Of a stretch of DNA of 64,000 nucleotides, positions 35,701 to 46,900 are shown one piece after another. Source of the DNA: Plecoglossus altivelis (Eukaryota > Chordata > Actinopteri > Osmeriformes > Plecoglossidae); the NCBI GenBank assembly GCA_036571765.1, contig BROE01000020.1:14569143-14633142 (forward strand), given 5' to 3'. Position numbers and translations under genes: made by a program. The notes beneath the pieces were generated by a model, which ran no database searches, was not told the DNA's origin, and saw only the letters and a program-made list of their open reading frames with translations. Each line of letters begins with the position of its first letter. Within the stretch, counting starts at the first letter, position 1.

Positions 35701-38090
35701 CACAGGCCCTGGCATCATATCTTTCCAAGAAAGATATCAGAGAAGCAGTGAAACTAACACAAGGTCACCTGACGCTCCACCAAGGTTCTCCATCTCAGAT
35801 CATTTCATCCAACTGACTGGTCCTTGATGATGGAGTGGTGATCTAGATTCGCTCTGCACACAGTCCTCCATGCATACAACTACGCTTACAGTGATGGACG
35901 AGAGCCTGTGCAGTCACCTCAAAGGCATTGTGACATTCAGAAGCTGCCTTTTTAAAGGCAGGAGAACTGATAAATGATGTGGAGGAATCTGTGTCTAGGG
36001 CCATAGGTGGAAACTGGAATGAGTTTCGCTTGACACTTTAAAAAGTATGTTACAGATTTGAACTATTAGTTCTGTTTTTTATATATAAATGTGTCCTTAA
36101 ATTGGAAACCAGGTTTCCAGTAACAGGTTTTGCTTTGTTTTACAAGAAGAACGTTTAATGCATTTTAGAAAGATTTGCTGTTGTTACTACTGAGATGTCT
36201 GCCATATTTGGATAGGTCTGTATACTCGAGAACAGAAGAGAGACCATATCACAAGAGAGGCTGAAATGGTATCCATTCAGCTATGAAGGTCAACTCTGAG
36301 TTAACATGCTTATTAGTCATCACTTTCCAGAGGCTGTCACTTGGAACAAAAATCTCATTAAATAAAAAAGTCACAATCTTTGTCCCAATTGCATGATGAT
36401 TAATTCTCATGAAATTATAAACAGATGCATGTGCTTCTGTTCACTCGCATGCACACACACCCATGAGATGCAGTGTATATATACATTTAAGTTCTGGCGT
36501 AGTGGAGTCCAACTTTGGTCTCAGCAAGAGGTAAAAAGAGATACATTTTTATAATATAGTTGTGGTGGACCATTAACGAATTAATGTATTAATTACATTA
36601 ATGGGTAAGTAGGAATGTGTCTAAGAATGCAGTGAGCCACATCCACGTTTTATTAATCATTCTGGCATTTGATGAACCACCAACATTCATTAGAGCTATA
36701 TGGCTAGTTATTCAGATGTCAGTATTCGGCAGTTGGGTAGACTGGTGAAGAACTTATAATCAGGGCCCTTCAAAGCTATTATTTTGAACTCCTTGAGTCT
36801 CTCACCAGCCATATATTTGCACAATATACACTTGCTTGGCTTTGCAATAAGAGCAATTGTAACTTTTAGAGAAAGGTAATTCTAAAAATAACCACAAAGA
36901 GAAGAGTCATATATACTAATCACCCCTGAATAATTGATCATGCAGAAGATTGCATTCAGGCCAATAAAGCCAACTAAGATTAATTGTTCCCTTTAAAGAG
37001 CTCTAAAGAGATTTACTACAGAGTTTCTCCTGCCTTTAAGATTGTTAACTGGTTTTATAGGTAATTGCTAATCTTACTAAACTAATCTCTACAGAGCAAT
37101 GTAAGAATCATCAGTGTCATTATAAAAAACAAATGACGAATAGACTACTTTAGTTTAAAGTCTATAATGTGCTATACATTAGCTTGCACAGGTTGATGAA
37201 ACTATTTGAAACGTGACATGTTTTTATGGAAGCAAATCAGTGACATGTCTTTAATTTTAAAAGGTATTGAATATATAATACTGACATTAAAACACAATTT
37301 AGACTGATCAAATTTGACTGGCAAAATTCAGATCCTCAAAATTTGCGCGTTAAACTTTGAGGCTAAAAAATTAATAGAATTGCAACATCCGGGAAACCAA
37401 GATATTGCTAACTTTCCCTGTACCGATGATGTGATTGTACGCTTGTACTGAATGTATGACTGTCTGAAGTTACACCTGAATGAGAAGGTCGTAAGGTTAC
37501 TGTTGAGCCAGGCTAGGGTCTTAGCCTGACCCCTGTCACGCCCCCTGCCACCTGGCCCTGACCTTGCTGCGCTCCACGGCGCTTCTTGGCCAGTGATTTT
37601 CTACTGTAACGCTTGATTGCCTTGTCTATCCTCGGGCTCCCTTTTTCTAGGTCGATTTTTTGGGGCTGACTTTTTTAATGACATTTTTTGGGGATCTGAA
37701 TTTTACTATTCGAAATTGAGTAGCCCGGAGTTTGTTCTATTTAAATTCCTGAACCTCACATTTGATTTTCATCGGGGATCTGAATTTTCCTTTTTGACAT
37801 TAAGAAACCTGAATTTACGAACGAGTTTTTGGATATACATATAATAATACATTCCAACAAATTCGGTGCTTTTTACATTTCAACATTTCAAAGTATTCAG
37901 TGCCTTTTGGAATTCAAAACTTAACGTTACTGATTTGCTTTCATTATTTTTCATTCATTTCAAGAAATCACACAAACTTATCACATTTGTACACGGGACG
38001 TAATCTACAGTTAGAAACCTTCGTGTATCTGGAAGCATATACTGCCTTCCACTGGTATTCCAGTGTGTGACGCTTTGTAATTTCCCCAGT
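29760..38090. other. Gene-poor intergenic region, right half
   Basis: AT-rich, mostly unique sequence between the exon-like segment and the UBA3 promoter. Apart from the SINE at 35.5 kb I see no gene, RNA gene or long repeat. In human ARL6IP5 lies divergently upstream of UBA3; no recognisable piece of it is present here. Confidence 0.55.
35517..35635 (-). mobile_element. tRNA-derived SINE
   Basis: Read on the minus strand, the element has an RNA polymerase III A-box-like TGTAGCTGGTTAGTA (35620-35606) and a B-box GAGTTCGAAGCCC (35580-35568), about 40 bases apart as in a tRNA. A tRNA-unrelated body follows towards 35517. The intervening anticodon-arm region no longer folds as a good tRNA, which favours a SINE head over a functional tRNA gene. 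The family was not identified and the ends are approximate. Confidence 0.65.
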
Positions 38091-38099
38091 GACAGATTT

Positions 38100-38171
38100 T
38101 CCTATGTCCTCTGATTGGTTTACCGCCGATACTGCAGTGCATTGTGGTTGCATTTGAGTGACAAAAATATG
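38100..38171 (+). promoter_or_regulatory. UBA3: UBA3 proximal promoter / start region
   Basis: An inverted CCAAT box (ATTGG, 38114-38118) lies about 50 bases before the start codon. No TATA box is seen. The start itself reads AAAATATGGCGG, containing ATGGCGG as in YY1-type initiator elements of housekeeping genes. The 5' UTR must be short if this is the initiator. Confidence 0.45.
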
Positions 38172-41100
38172 GCGGATTCGGACGAGCCGTAAGTAGCTAG
38201 TTTCCGAAGAAACAAGCAAGAAATAGCAAATAACTGCCCGAACGATGCTTTCAAATCTCATTAACCGATGAAAGCAACGCATGAATCAACCTTCTTTTAT
38301 TCTCTCTTTTTAGGGAGAAGAAAAGAAGGAGAGTAGTGGAGCTGACTGAGAAGTTAGTAATAATTTGCTAGAACTGGCAGTAGGTTTAAGGTTAGCATAC
38401 TAGCTAGCGTGCTGTGCACACTGCTGCACATTCAAGGGCTAGAATGTCAGCTAAGTTACAAACGTGATTCCTTCTAAAGATTTATATACGGGGCTAAGGA
38501 GTCACATTTGGTTGTAGTCTACATGGCTACACAGACTAGACAGTTGAGTTAAGCTAGTTTGAATACGTCAATGGACTAGCTAGTTAGCTACTGCACCTAA
38601 CTAACTTGGTAGATGAGCTGAATGGTCACAGCCAACTGGCTAGTTTAACAGGCCTACAGTGAATGTTTTATAATGAAATTATTACACATGGTCCTGTCTT
38701 CAAAAAATGGCAGCGACTTTTTTTTGGCTGCGATCATTTGGACACCATCGATTCCTTTGGGCAGATTAGCTAGCAAAGTTAATTGAGTTTATTTTGTTGA
38801 CACCACTACTCGTGCTTCTCAAGCTTACGCAGTCGCCTCTACGACAATTTTTTTTTCACTATCATTTAGACTGAAACCCGTGTTTTAGCTAGCTAGTCCC
38901 TGCCCCCCACCTATATTGAACCAACACAATGTCAAGTTCACACTTAAGTTCAAATCAGATTAAAAGCAAGTATTTGCATACACGTATGGTGCTGCACGTT
39001 AGCCGTCAGATATGCACTACGTCATTTGCATGCTTTGTTGTGGAATTAACTCGATGACCTAGGAGTTATACCATTTTTAAGGAGATTGACTGAACATGAA
39101 CTTCGAGGTATCCAACTGAGCTGAACTGTTGTGGTGTTTACAGGATGGTGGTGGATGGTGGCAGTGGAGACAGGGGCGAATGGGAGGGCCGATGGAATCA
39201 CATCAACAAGTTTCTGGAGAGACCGGGGCCTTTCACCCATCCAGACTTTGAAGCAAGCACAGAGGTAAAGTGGCATGCTGAATGTATGGATGTGTGGTAG
39301 AATTGAACATGGCTCCATGCTGATACTGCATTGACAATTGTTTATTTCCAATGTGTTCTTCGCTGTTGATTGCACATCCCTCACAGACTCTACAGTTTAT
39401 ATTGGATACCTGCAAAATTCTCGTGATCGGTGCAGGTGGCCTTGGATGTGAGCTCCTTAAAGATCTGGTATGACTCATGTCCTTTTCATTAGACTAGATT
39501 TTGCCTCTGAAAGGTTGTGGCCTATGTAGTTTATAATCAAATTTGAGGTGTAATTCAACAAAAATTCTCAGAGATGCTCTTGTGTTTGTCTTTTCCTTTG
39601 GACTAGGCCCTGTCTGCATTTCGTCACATACACGTCATAGACATGGATACCATTGACGTGTCAAACCTCAACAGGCAGTTTCTCTTCAGGTTCAAACCTC
39701 CTTAAGATTGAGTTTTTCCCGTTTCTACATCTGTTATATAAATCAATATGGCTGTTTGTTTACTTTTTTGTTTATTCCCGTAGACCTAAAGACGTTGGAC
39801 AGCCTAAAGCAGATGTTGCAGCTAATTTCATCAACAGCCGTATTCCAGGATGCAATGTAGTCCCGTATCCTTTTATAAGAGAATGATATGCTGGGGGATT
39901 TATTGTAAAATAATTTGACGCGCTTTTATTATCATCATCATCATCCAGAAACCACTCAATGAAAGAATCCTTGATCCTTGTTTAGACATTTCAAGAAAAT
40001 CCAAGACTTTGATGAGACGTTTTATAGACGTAAGCCCCAAAGTTCTTTGTGTTTTTAAATTGCACCAATTATTGAACATTTGAAAATTTACTTTGGTCCC
40101 CTATCCTTTCCTCAGAATTCCACATTATTGTTTGTGGCCTGGACTCTATCATAGCCAGAAGGTGGATGAATGGCATGCTGGTACAGATAACTGAATCCAT
40201 TCTGCACTTAAACAGTGAACAACTCACCTGCTTGAATTTGAATGATTGTATACCTGGTTGACTGTAGCTTTTCATCCTATCTTAGCTTTCTATGCTGGTC
40301 TATGACGATGGAGTTCTAGACCCCAGCTCCATCATCCCTCTGATCGATGGAGGAACTGAGGGATTTAAGGGCAACGCTCGGGTGATCCTGCCTGGCATGA
40401 CCGCCTGCATCGACTGCACCCTGGAGCTGTACCCTCCACAGGTCTGCAGTGCTGTCCTCTCAACAAAGCACCATGAAGCAGGAAGGCAGACCATCTAATG
40501 CACCCATTCAACCTGCTGAAGTATGCACCTTATGCTAAAACCTATCGATTTCTTTTGTCAGATCAACTTCCCCATGTGTACAATAGCCTCCATGCCTCGG
40601 TTGCCAGAGCATTGTGTTGAGTATGTCCGCATGCTGCTCTGGCCTAAAGAGAAGCCTTTTGGAGGTGAGCACGCAACTGCAGCCATGACATATTCACGCA
40701 TCTCGAAACATCCCAGTGAGCGTTATGATGTGGATGAATGGTGCCTGTTTGTGTGTGTGTACCCACAGATGGTGTGGGGCTCGATGGAGATGACCCAGAG
40801 CACATCCAATGGGTGCACCAGAGGTCTGTGGAACGAGCGACCGAGTTCAACATCACAGGAGTGACCTACAGACTCACACAGGGTGAGGACCCCCGTCCAT
40901 CTGTGTTGTAAACCACACTCTCCCTGGTCTGAAGTCCCCAGAGGGATCTGACCTACAACTAGAGAAGGAATGAGCAAAGTTTCTATTTTAATAGTAGTCT
41001 TTGTTCTCAATTGAATCAGCGTATACTTTGGACAGTATGTATGCATTTCTATGCATCCATGTAGGGTGCTTACAATATACATACTCTTTTAGACACTTCA

Positions 41101-42860
41101 TCACTACCATTGATGTATGCCTGGTAATATGTACTTTTTGTACCTTATATTGCAGGTGTTGTAAAGAGGATCATTCCGGCGGTGGCATCCACAAACGCGG
41201 TCATTGCTGGTAAATCATAACATTTTGAACTCTGTCGCCTGTCTGAAACTTAACAGGCTGTTGGATGTGGTTAACTATAGTGCAGCACTGTAAGCGTGTC
41301 AGTTATATTTACCATTGGGACATTTATACTGTGTTCCTTTTAACTTTTGGTTTTCCCTTTCCTTTTAGCGGCCTGCGCCACAGAGGTTTTTAAAATAGCA
41401 TCAAGGTGAGCTTGTAGTCCCTGGCTGACAGGCGCCCAAAGCAGTCATGCAGAAAGATGTCTAAAGTAAATCATATGTTGATTGAGGACTTCTTCTTTCA
41501 TACGTTATTTGCAGTGCCTACATTCCTTTGAACAACTACATGGTTTTCAATGATGTTGACGGTCTCTACACCTATACGTTTGAGGCAGAGAGAAAGGTGG
41601 GTTCCTGTGCTGCTTCCACATTGTGAATATAAGGTAGTTAGAGTACTAAGCACTCGGTTACAGACCAGCTGTTCAGTCTTTTATGATTCCCTCCACAGGA
41701 TAACTGTTCGGCCTGCAGCCAGGTGCCCCAGAAACTCCCCTTTCCCCCCACAGCCAAGCTTCAGGACCTGCTGGACTACCTAACAGAGCACGCCTCGCTG
41801 TAGGTTCAGCTGGCCTGCAACGGCTTTACAGGCCACACATTTGGAGTGTTTATTATTCTTATTTTTTTACACCTGCTCTGTAATTAAATGGAGGTGTTTC
41901 TATTTCTTTTGTAAATGTGTCAAATCATGACCTTTTCCAGACAAATGAAATCGCCTGCTATCACAGCAACAGTGGAAGGAAAAAACAAAACATTGTACTT
42001 ACAGGTGATTACTGCCAAATCTTTGATGTTTCAGCCTTTAAACCTTTCCCTAAGCGCCTTTAGACCGAAACATTTGGTACTGTTGGCATTCCTTTTTATC
42101 TGACTTATGACTTATGCCTTATGAAGATTTTGTCATTTTTTTCTTTACAGAGTATTGCATCAATTGAACAGAGGACACGTCCAAATCTGTCTAAAACCCT
42201 GAAAGGTGAGATTATTGAACTGTATTTATTTCAAACTAAACATGAATGCAGTAAAGCACTCTTTGGTACTGTGGGATACTTTTGTCATCAACGTATTAGT
42301 CAACATTTTACATTAAGTGTACAAACTATAAATGTAAATACATGGCAATACCCATAGTGCCTTGTAAAATTATGTAGTACTTCAATATAGGTTAGCTTTA
42401 GTAAGTTATGGCATGTGAGACGTGATATGGGGAAAGTTAAAAGTGGATATTACTGATCTTGTTTTGATACACAATGTTTAACTACCCCTTTACAATGTCT
42501 TTCATATTGTGTCTTCTTACACTTTAGTATTAACCTTTACCTCTAACACTATTAAACAGAAATGACTTTTCCTACAATCTTTCCCTTTGGGTCTTGCTAT
42601 GTATTGTATTATGTACTGTGGCCTACATTTTCATCCTGGTAATAAGTTGACATTCTCCTGAACTGGTTTTGCCCTTGTTTATTTAAGATAAATAATGTAA
42701 AGAGTGGCAAACTCTTCCGCTCTCCCATTTAGCCAATGATATTATTAACTTGGACTTTTTTCTTTTTTAAGAACTTGGTCTCACAGATGGACAGGAGCTG
42801 GCTGTTGCTGACGTCACCTCTCCCCAGACCTTAATCTTCAAAATCAGTTTCACTTCATAG
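38169..42860 (+). CDS. UBA3: UBA3, NEDD8-activating enzyme E1 catalytic subunit
   Basis: UBA3 pairs with NAE1 to adenylate NEDD8, bind it as a thioester and pass it to UBE2M/UBE2F for cullin neddylation. Coding exons: 38169-38188, 38314-38352, 39144-39264, 39387-39467, 39607-39689, 39784-39864, 39986-40029, 40116-40180, 40286-40441, 40562-40664, 40769-40882, 41156-41209, 41369-41405, 41515-41596, 41699-41799, 41941-42004, 42151-42205, 42772-42860. They sum to 463 codons including the stop (462 aa; human isoform 463). Visible: ATP-binding VIGAGGLG (73-80), DMDTIDVSNLNRQF (99-112), catalytic Cys in PMCTIASMPR (about C236), zinc cysteine pairs CIDC (219/222) and CSAC (363/366), and a C-terminal E2-binding domain ending KISFTS. 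All expected residues are present. TMF1 follows 1.1 kb downstream on the same strand. Confidence 0.97.
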
Positions 42861-43198
42861 GACATATTCTTTATGACAGTTGTAAAGGTGTATTTAAGTA
42901 CAATTATGTAAATAGGAATGTGTCTATTTCGCTTAGGGATTTGTGCGCCCATATCTGATTGCAATCTTTCCAATGACATATTTTGGTGAAGCTCTTATAC
43001 TGTTAAGGATGTTTACAGGATGTGTTTCATGCACTGAGACCTCACAACCTCCTTTACCTGGTAAAATATAGGTTGTTCATTGAAAATGGCGATACTCTAC
43101 TTTTAGAAATTCCTGCTTTTATTTATTTTGTTTGTGTTTTTATTTGACCTGCAATTACTCTGGCACTCCAGAAATTAAACGGTGCAATGTAAACAGGA

Positions 43199-43204
43199 AA
43201 TAAA
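43199..43204 (+). terminator. UBA3: UBA3 polyadenylation signal AATAAA
   Basis: Canonical AATAAA about 340 bases after the UBA3 stop codon, before the TMF1 promoter region. Confidence 0.6.
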
Positions 43205-43229
43205 TGTTTTCCAATACAGCAACACTGCT

Positions 43230-43976
43230 TCTGGGGGAGTGTCTTTGTTGAGTAGTGGATGGTTAATCACATTTGACTGTTCTGAAGCTTATACACGGTA
43301 TTCTGGATTAAGAACATACACCGCGATGGTCTGCGACACATTCATGAGTCTATCAAAGTAGGTCATGAGACTTGACGGCTCATTGCTCGCTAGCGGTACA
43401 TAAAACTACGATTTCTAGTTCAGCTGCTCGGATGATGACGCTATGGTGCTACGTGGAAAGGAAGTGCTAGGATAGCTTGATGGTAAGCGTACAGTGACCA
43501 AAACATTGCAACTTGACAAGGTCCTACACTAAGGAAGAAAACAGTCATGCCTCGACTAAGGATGGAAATTACACTGCGATGTATGGATTTGCTATATCTG
43601 TCTATGTGGCACTGACTTGTGAATTTAGCAAGCTAGCCAGCTAAGTTTGATCACGATTGTTATGGTGATTGCTGCTTCGCCATATAAGCCAAGCAAGGAC
43701 TGCGAAGAAGCTAACGTGCTAGCTATCTAGCCAACAAGGAAACCCGACTCGATTTTATTACAAGCTAGCTTGTTGACCAGCTGGGTGACTTCGTTCGCTT
43801 TACTTACAATTTTGTCTATCTCTTGACATAGCCAGATTTTAGCCAACATGTATGATATGCCTGGTTGAAAAAGTGGTCCATAGCAAGCTGGTTCGCGTTA
43901 CTAGCTAGCTACAAGCCAACTGCTTATGAGCAAAGTGTACTAAGTTAGCTAGGACCAAAACAGAAGAAAAGCAAGA
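43230..43976 (+). promoter_or_regulatory. TMF1: UBA3-TMF1 intergenic region and TMF1 5' region
   Basis: About 750 bases separate the UBA3 poly(A) signal from the TMF1 start codon. The segment must hold the TMF1 promoter and 5' UTR. It is rich in GCTAGCTAG-type words. A GATG|gtaagc at about 43480 could be a 5' UTR donor. No TATA box is obvious. Confidence 0.45.
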
Positions 43977-46900
43977 ATGAGTTGGTTCAACGCTTCCCAG
44001 CTATCAAGTTTTGCCAAACAAGCATTAACAACAGCTCAGAAGTCTATTGACAGAGTCCTGGATATCAAAGAAGAGGACCAATGGGCTGACACTGTAGTAA
44101 TGCCTTATGACGGTAAGTCGGAGATTTTTATCCGTCGCACTACATCATACAATAAAACATTAGCCAAAAGGGAAACGTCATCATGTGGTGCTCTATCTTG
44201 TCCGTTTTATGTCGTCAGATGTACCTGTAAAGACCCCATTAAGTGGAGGATGGGGGATGACTCAGTGGGCTCCCCCTGCAGAGGACACAACCACTCCTCC
44301 TGCGTCGTCTGAGGCCATCACCACCCCTGTCACTCGTACAGTAGTGGATGAGACTGAGAACTTCTTCAGTGCCTTTCTGCCCCCAGGGGAGCTACAGGGT
44401 GGCAACAGCCCTCATGTGGTGTCTGTGCCACCTGCCAAGTCCTCCAGACGGCCACAGGAAAATGAAGAGAAGGTCACAGATGAAGGCGAAGCTGAAGGGG
44501 ATCCTCACCAGCCGGGGCTGACAGAACCAGACAGTCACGGGAACTACGAGCCTGCTGAGGGCAAGGAAGTCCAACCTGAGGCTGTGACGTCAGAACCTGC
44601 TGCAGATACTGCCCCTGTTCATCCAGACCCTCCACTGCCAACTCAAGACGATTGTCCTGATGACTCTGACAGTCAGATGGTCAGGGTAGAAGAGAGCTTG
44701 TTAGAAGTGGACGACCCTGCTACGGCCCCGGAGGATCCACAAGCGGAGCAGTCACCGAACCCTTCAGACCCCCCCCCTGCCGATGATGTCATCGACTACC
44801 CTGAATCGTCTGGGCATTCGTCCGAACCCAATAACCCCTCCCCGACCCCCTCTCCACTCACACCCCCTAAGGAGATCCTTTTACATCCCAAAGACCCCAA
44901 AGCCGAGGACAGGCAAAGTGACACCCCTTCCCCCCCAGTCAGCGCCTTTTCGTCTGGCACCTCCACCACCAGTGACATTGAGGTTTTGGACCACGAGAGT
45001 GTGCTGAGCGAGAGCTCTGCCAGCTCCAGGCAGGAGACGGCAGAGGCCAAGGCCGGCCTCCACTTGATGCAGGGCTCCTTCCAGCTGCTCTCTGCCTCTG
45101 CCTGTGGTGACTTCCCTCGTCTGGATGACTACACCAAGTTGACAGAGAGCTCTGGCTCGTCCTCCGACGCCTTTGAGCGCATCGACTCGTTCAGCATGCA
45201 GTCGCTTGACAGCCGGAGCGTCAGCGAGGTCAACTCCGACGACGAGATCCCTGGGAGCAGGACTCTGGCGTCTGTCACGGCTGGGTCCACTCCCACACCT
45301 GTTCTGCCACCAGCAGCACTGACGAACCAGGAGGACGACGAGGAGAAGAAGGAAGAGGAGAAGAAGGAAGAGGAGGAAGAGCTCACGGACATGAAGACGG
45401 ACCAGTCTGTGGACGAGATGGAGGAGAGCGGACGGAGCGCCACCCCTGTGAACAGCGAGCAGCCTGAGGAGCTGACCGAACAGGAGCAAGACTCGGAGGC
45501 GGATCTCACCCTGTCTACTGCCCCGGAGGATTTTATCCCACCAATCACGGAGCAGAAGCGAAGCGTTTCAACCTGTCAGATTCTAGAGCTCCAAAAGGTG
45601 AATGCCGCTTTTAAACAGAGACCTTTTCCTACTTATCATGTAACACCAGCCTTCATTCAATTTGACACAGAAAACCTTTTACTTACTTGACAAACCTGAC
45701 TTGTCAAATCCGTGAAAAGCACAAGTCTTTGCGGATGGTTGCTGTTCCCTCAGTAGACAAGGCTGCCTACCACATTTCTTATGTATGTGAATTAAAGTCA
45801 TGTCCTCTGTGCAGGTGATTGATGAGCTGTCAAGCCGTCTGGAAAAAAGAGAGTCTCAACTCTTGGCAGCCAGTAAAGACAAAGCAAGACTGGAGGAGGA
45901 GTGCGACAACCTTAAAGAGTGAGTTTGAGGATCTTAACACCTGATATATGACATTGACATGCACAGAGCACCATTCCATAAAGGTTTCTATGATAAATGG
46001 CTTGACACGTCGTTCCAGTGCAAATATTTGCCTCACGCTCCGCCAAGTTCTTTGTTCACTTCCAGGCATTGACAGGGAGTACAATAATTCTACTGGAAGG
46101 ACTGTAAAGCCATTAAGTTATCGTTCTGTTTATCGTGTGTGTTTGGGACTGATGGCCGCGGTAGTGAGGTGGTCGGCTTGAAGGACGAGAGCTCCTCAGT
46201 CCAGTCTCTCAAGGATGAGTTTACCCAGCGCATTGCAGACGCAGAGAGGAAGGCCCAGCTCGCCTGCAAGGAGAGGGACATCGCTAAGAAGGTAGAGCAC
46301 AAGCCCACAACCACACACACGTCATCTCCCGCTCAGCTTTCCCTTGACATCCATGCTGGAATTCCTGTGTAGGAGATCAAGAGCATGAGAGAGGAGCTGT
46401 CCACCAGGCTGAACTCCAATGAAACCATGGAGATCATCCGTGAGAAGGAGGATCAGATCAGAGGCCTTCTGGAGGAGGGTGAGTTTGACAGTAGGACAGC
46501 TGTCACAGGGGTTAGCAATGCACCAGCTTACTGACGTCTCCTCTCCTCTTTCTCTTAGGTGAGAAGCTGTCCAAGCAGCAGCTGCAGCACTCCAACATCA
46601 TTAAGAAGCTGCGGGCCAAGGAGAAAGAGATTGACACCAAACTCACCAGTCAGAACAGGAAGCTCAAGGAGCAAGAGGAGGAGCTGAAACACCTGCAGCA
46701 GGTCTGTCTTCTTCACAGCAGCCTACTGCCCTTACTTTCAGGAAAGCTGACAATGTTGTCTTGGACTAGGGAGTGGTTGTTGGCTGCCCTCAACAGGTCA
46801 TATCATTGTGTGCTGTTGGTTTAATAAGCAAAGACACTGGGAAAACCTGCAGCTCCATCCAGCTTTCTCTAGCTTCCTTGTTTTTGCTCTTCTGATGGTG

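Noticed and set aside
44881..45489. 202-residue minus-strand ORF
   Set aside because: Shadow of the TMF1 exon 2 coding frame on the opposite strand; leucine/valine-rich because it mirrors the Glu/Lys run.
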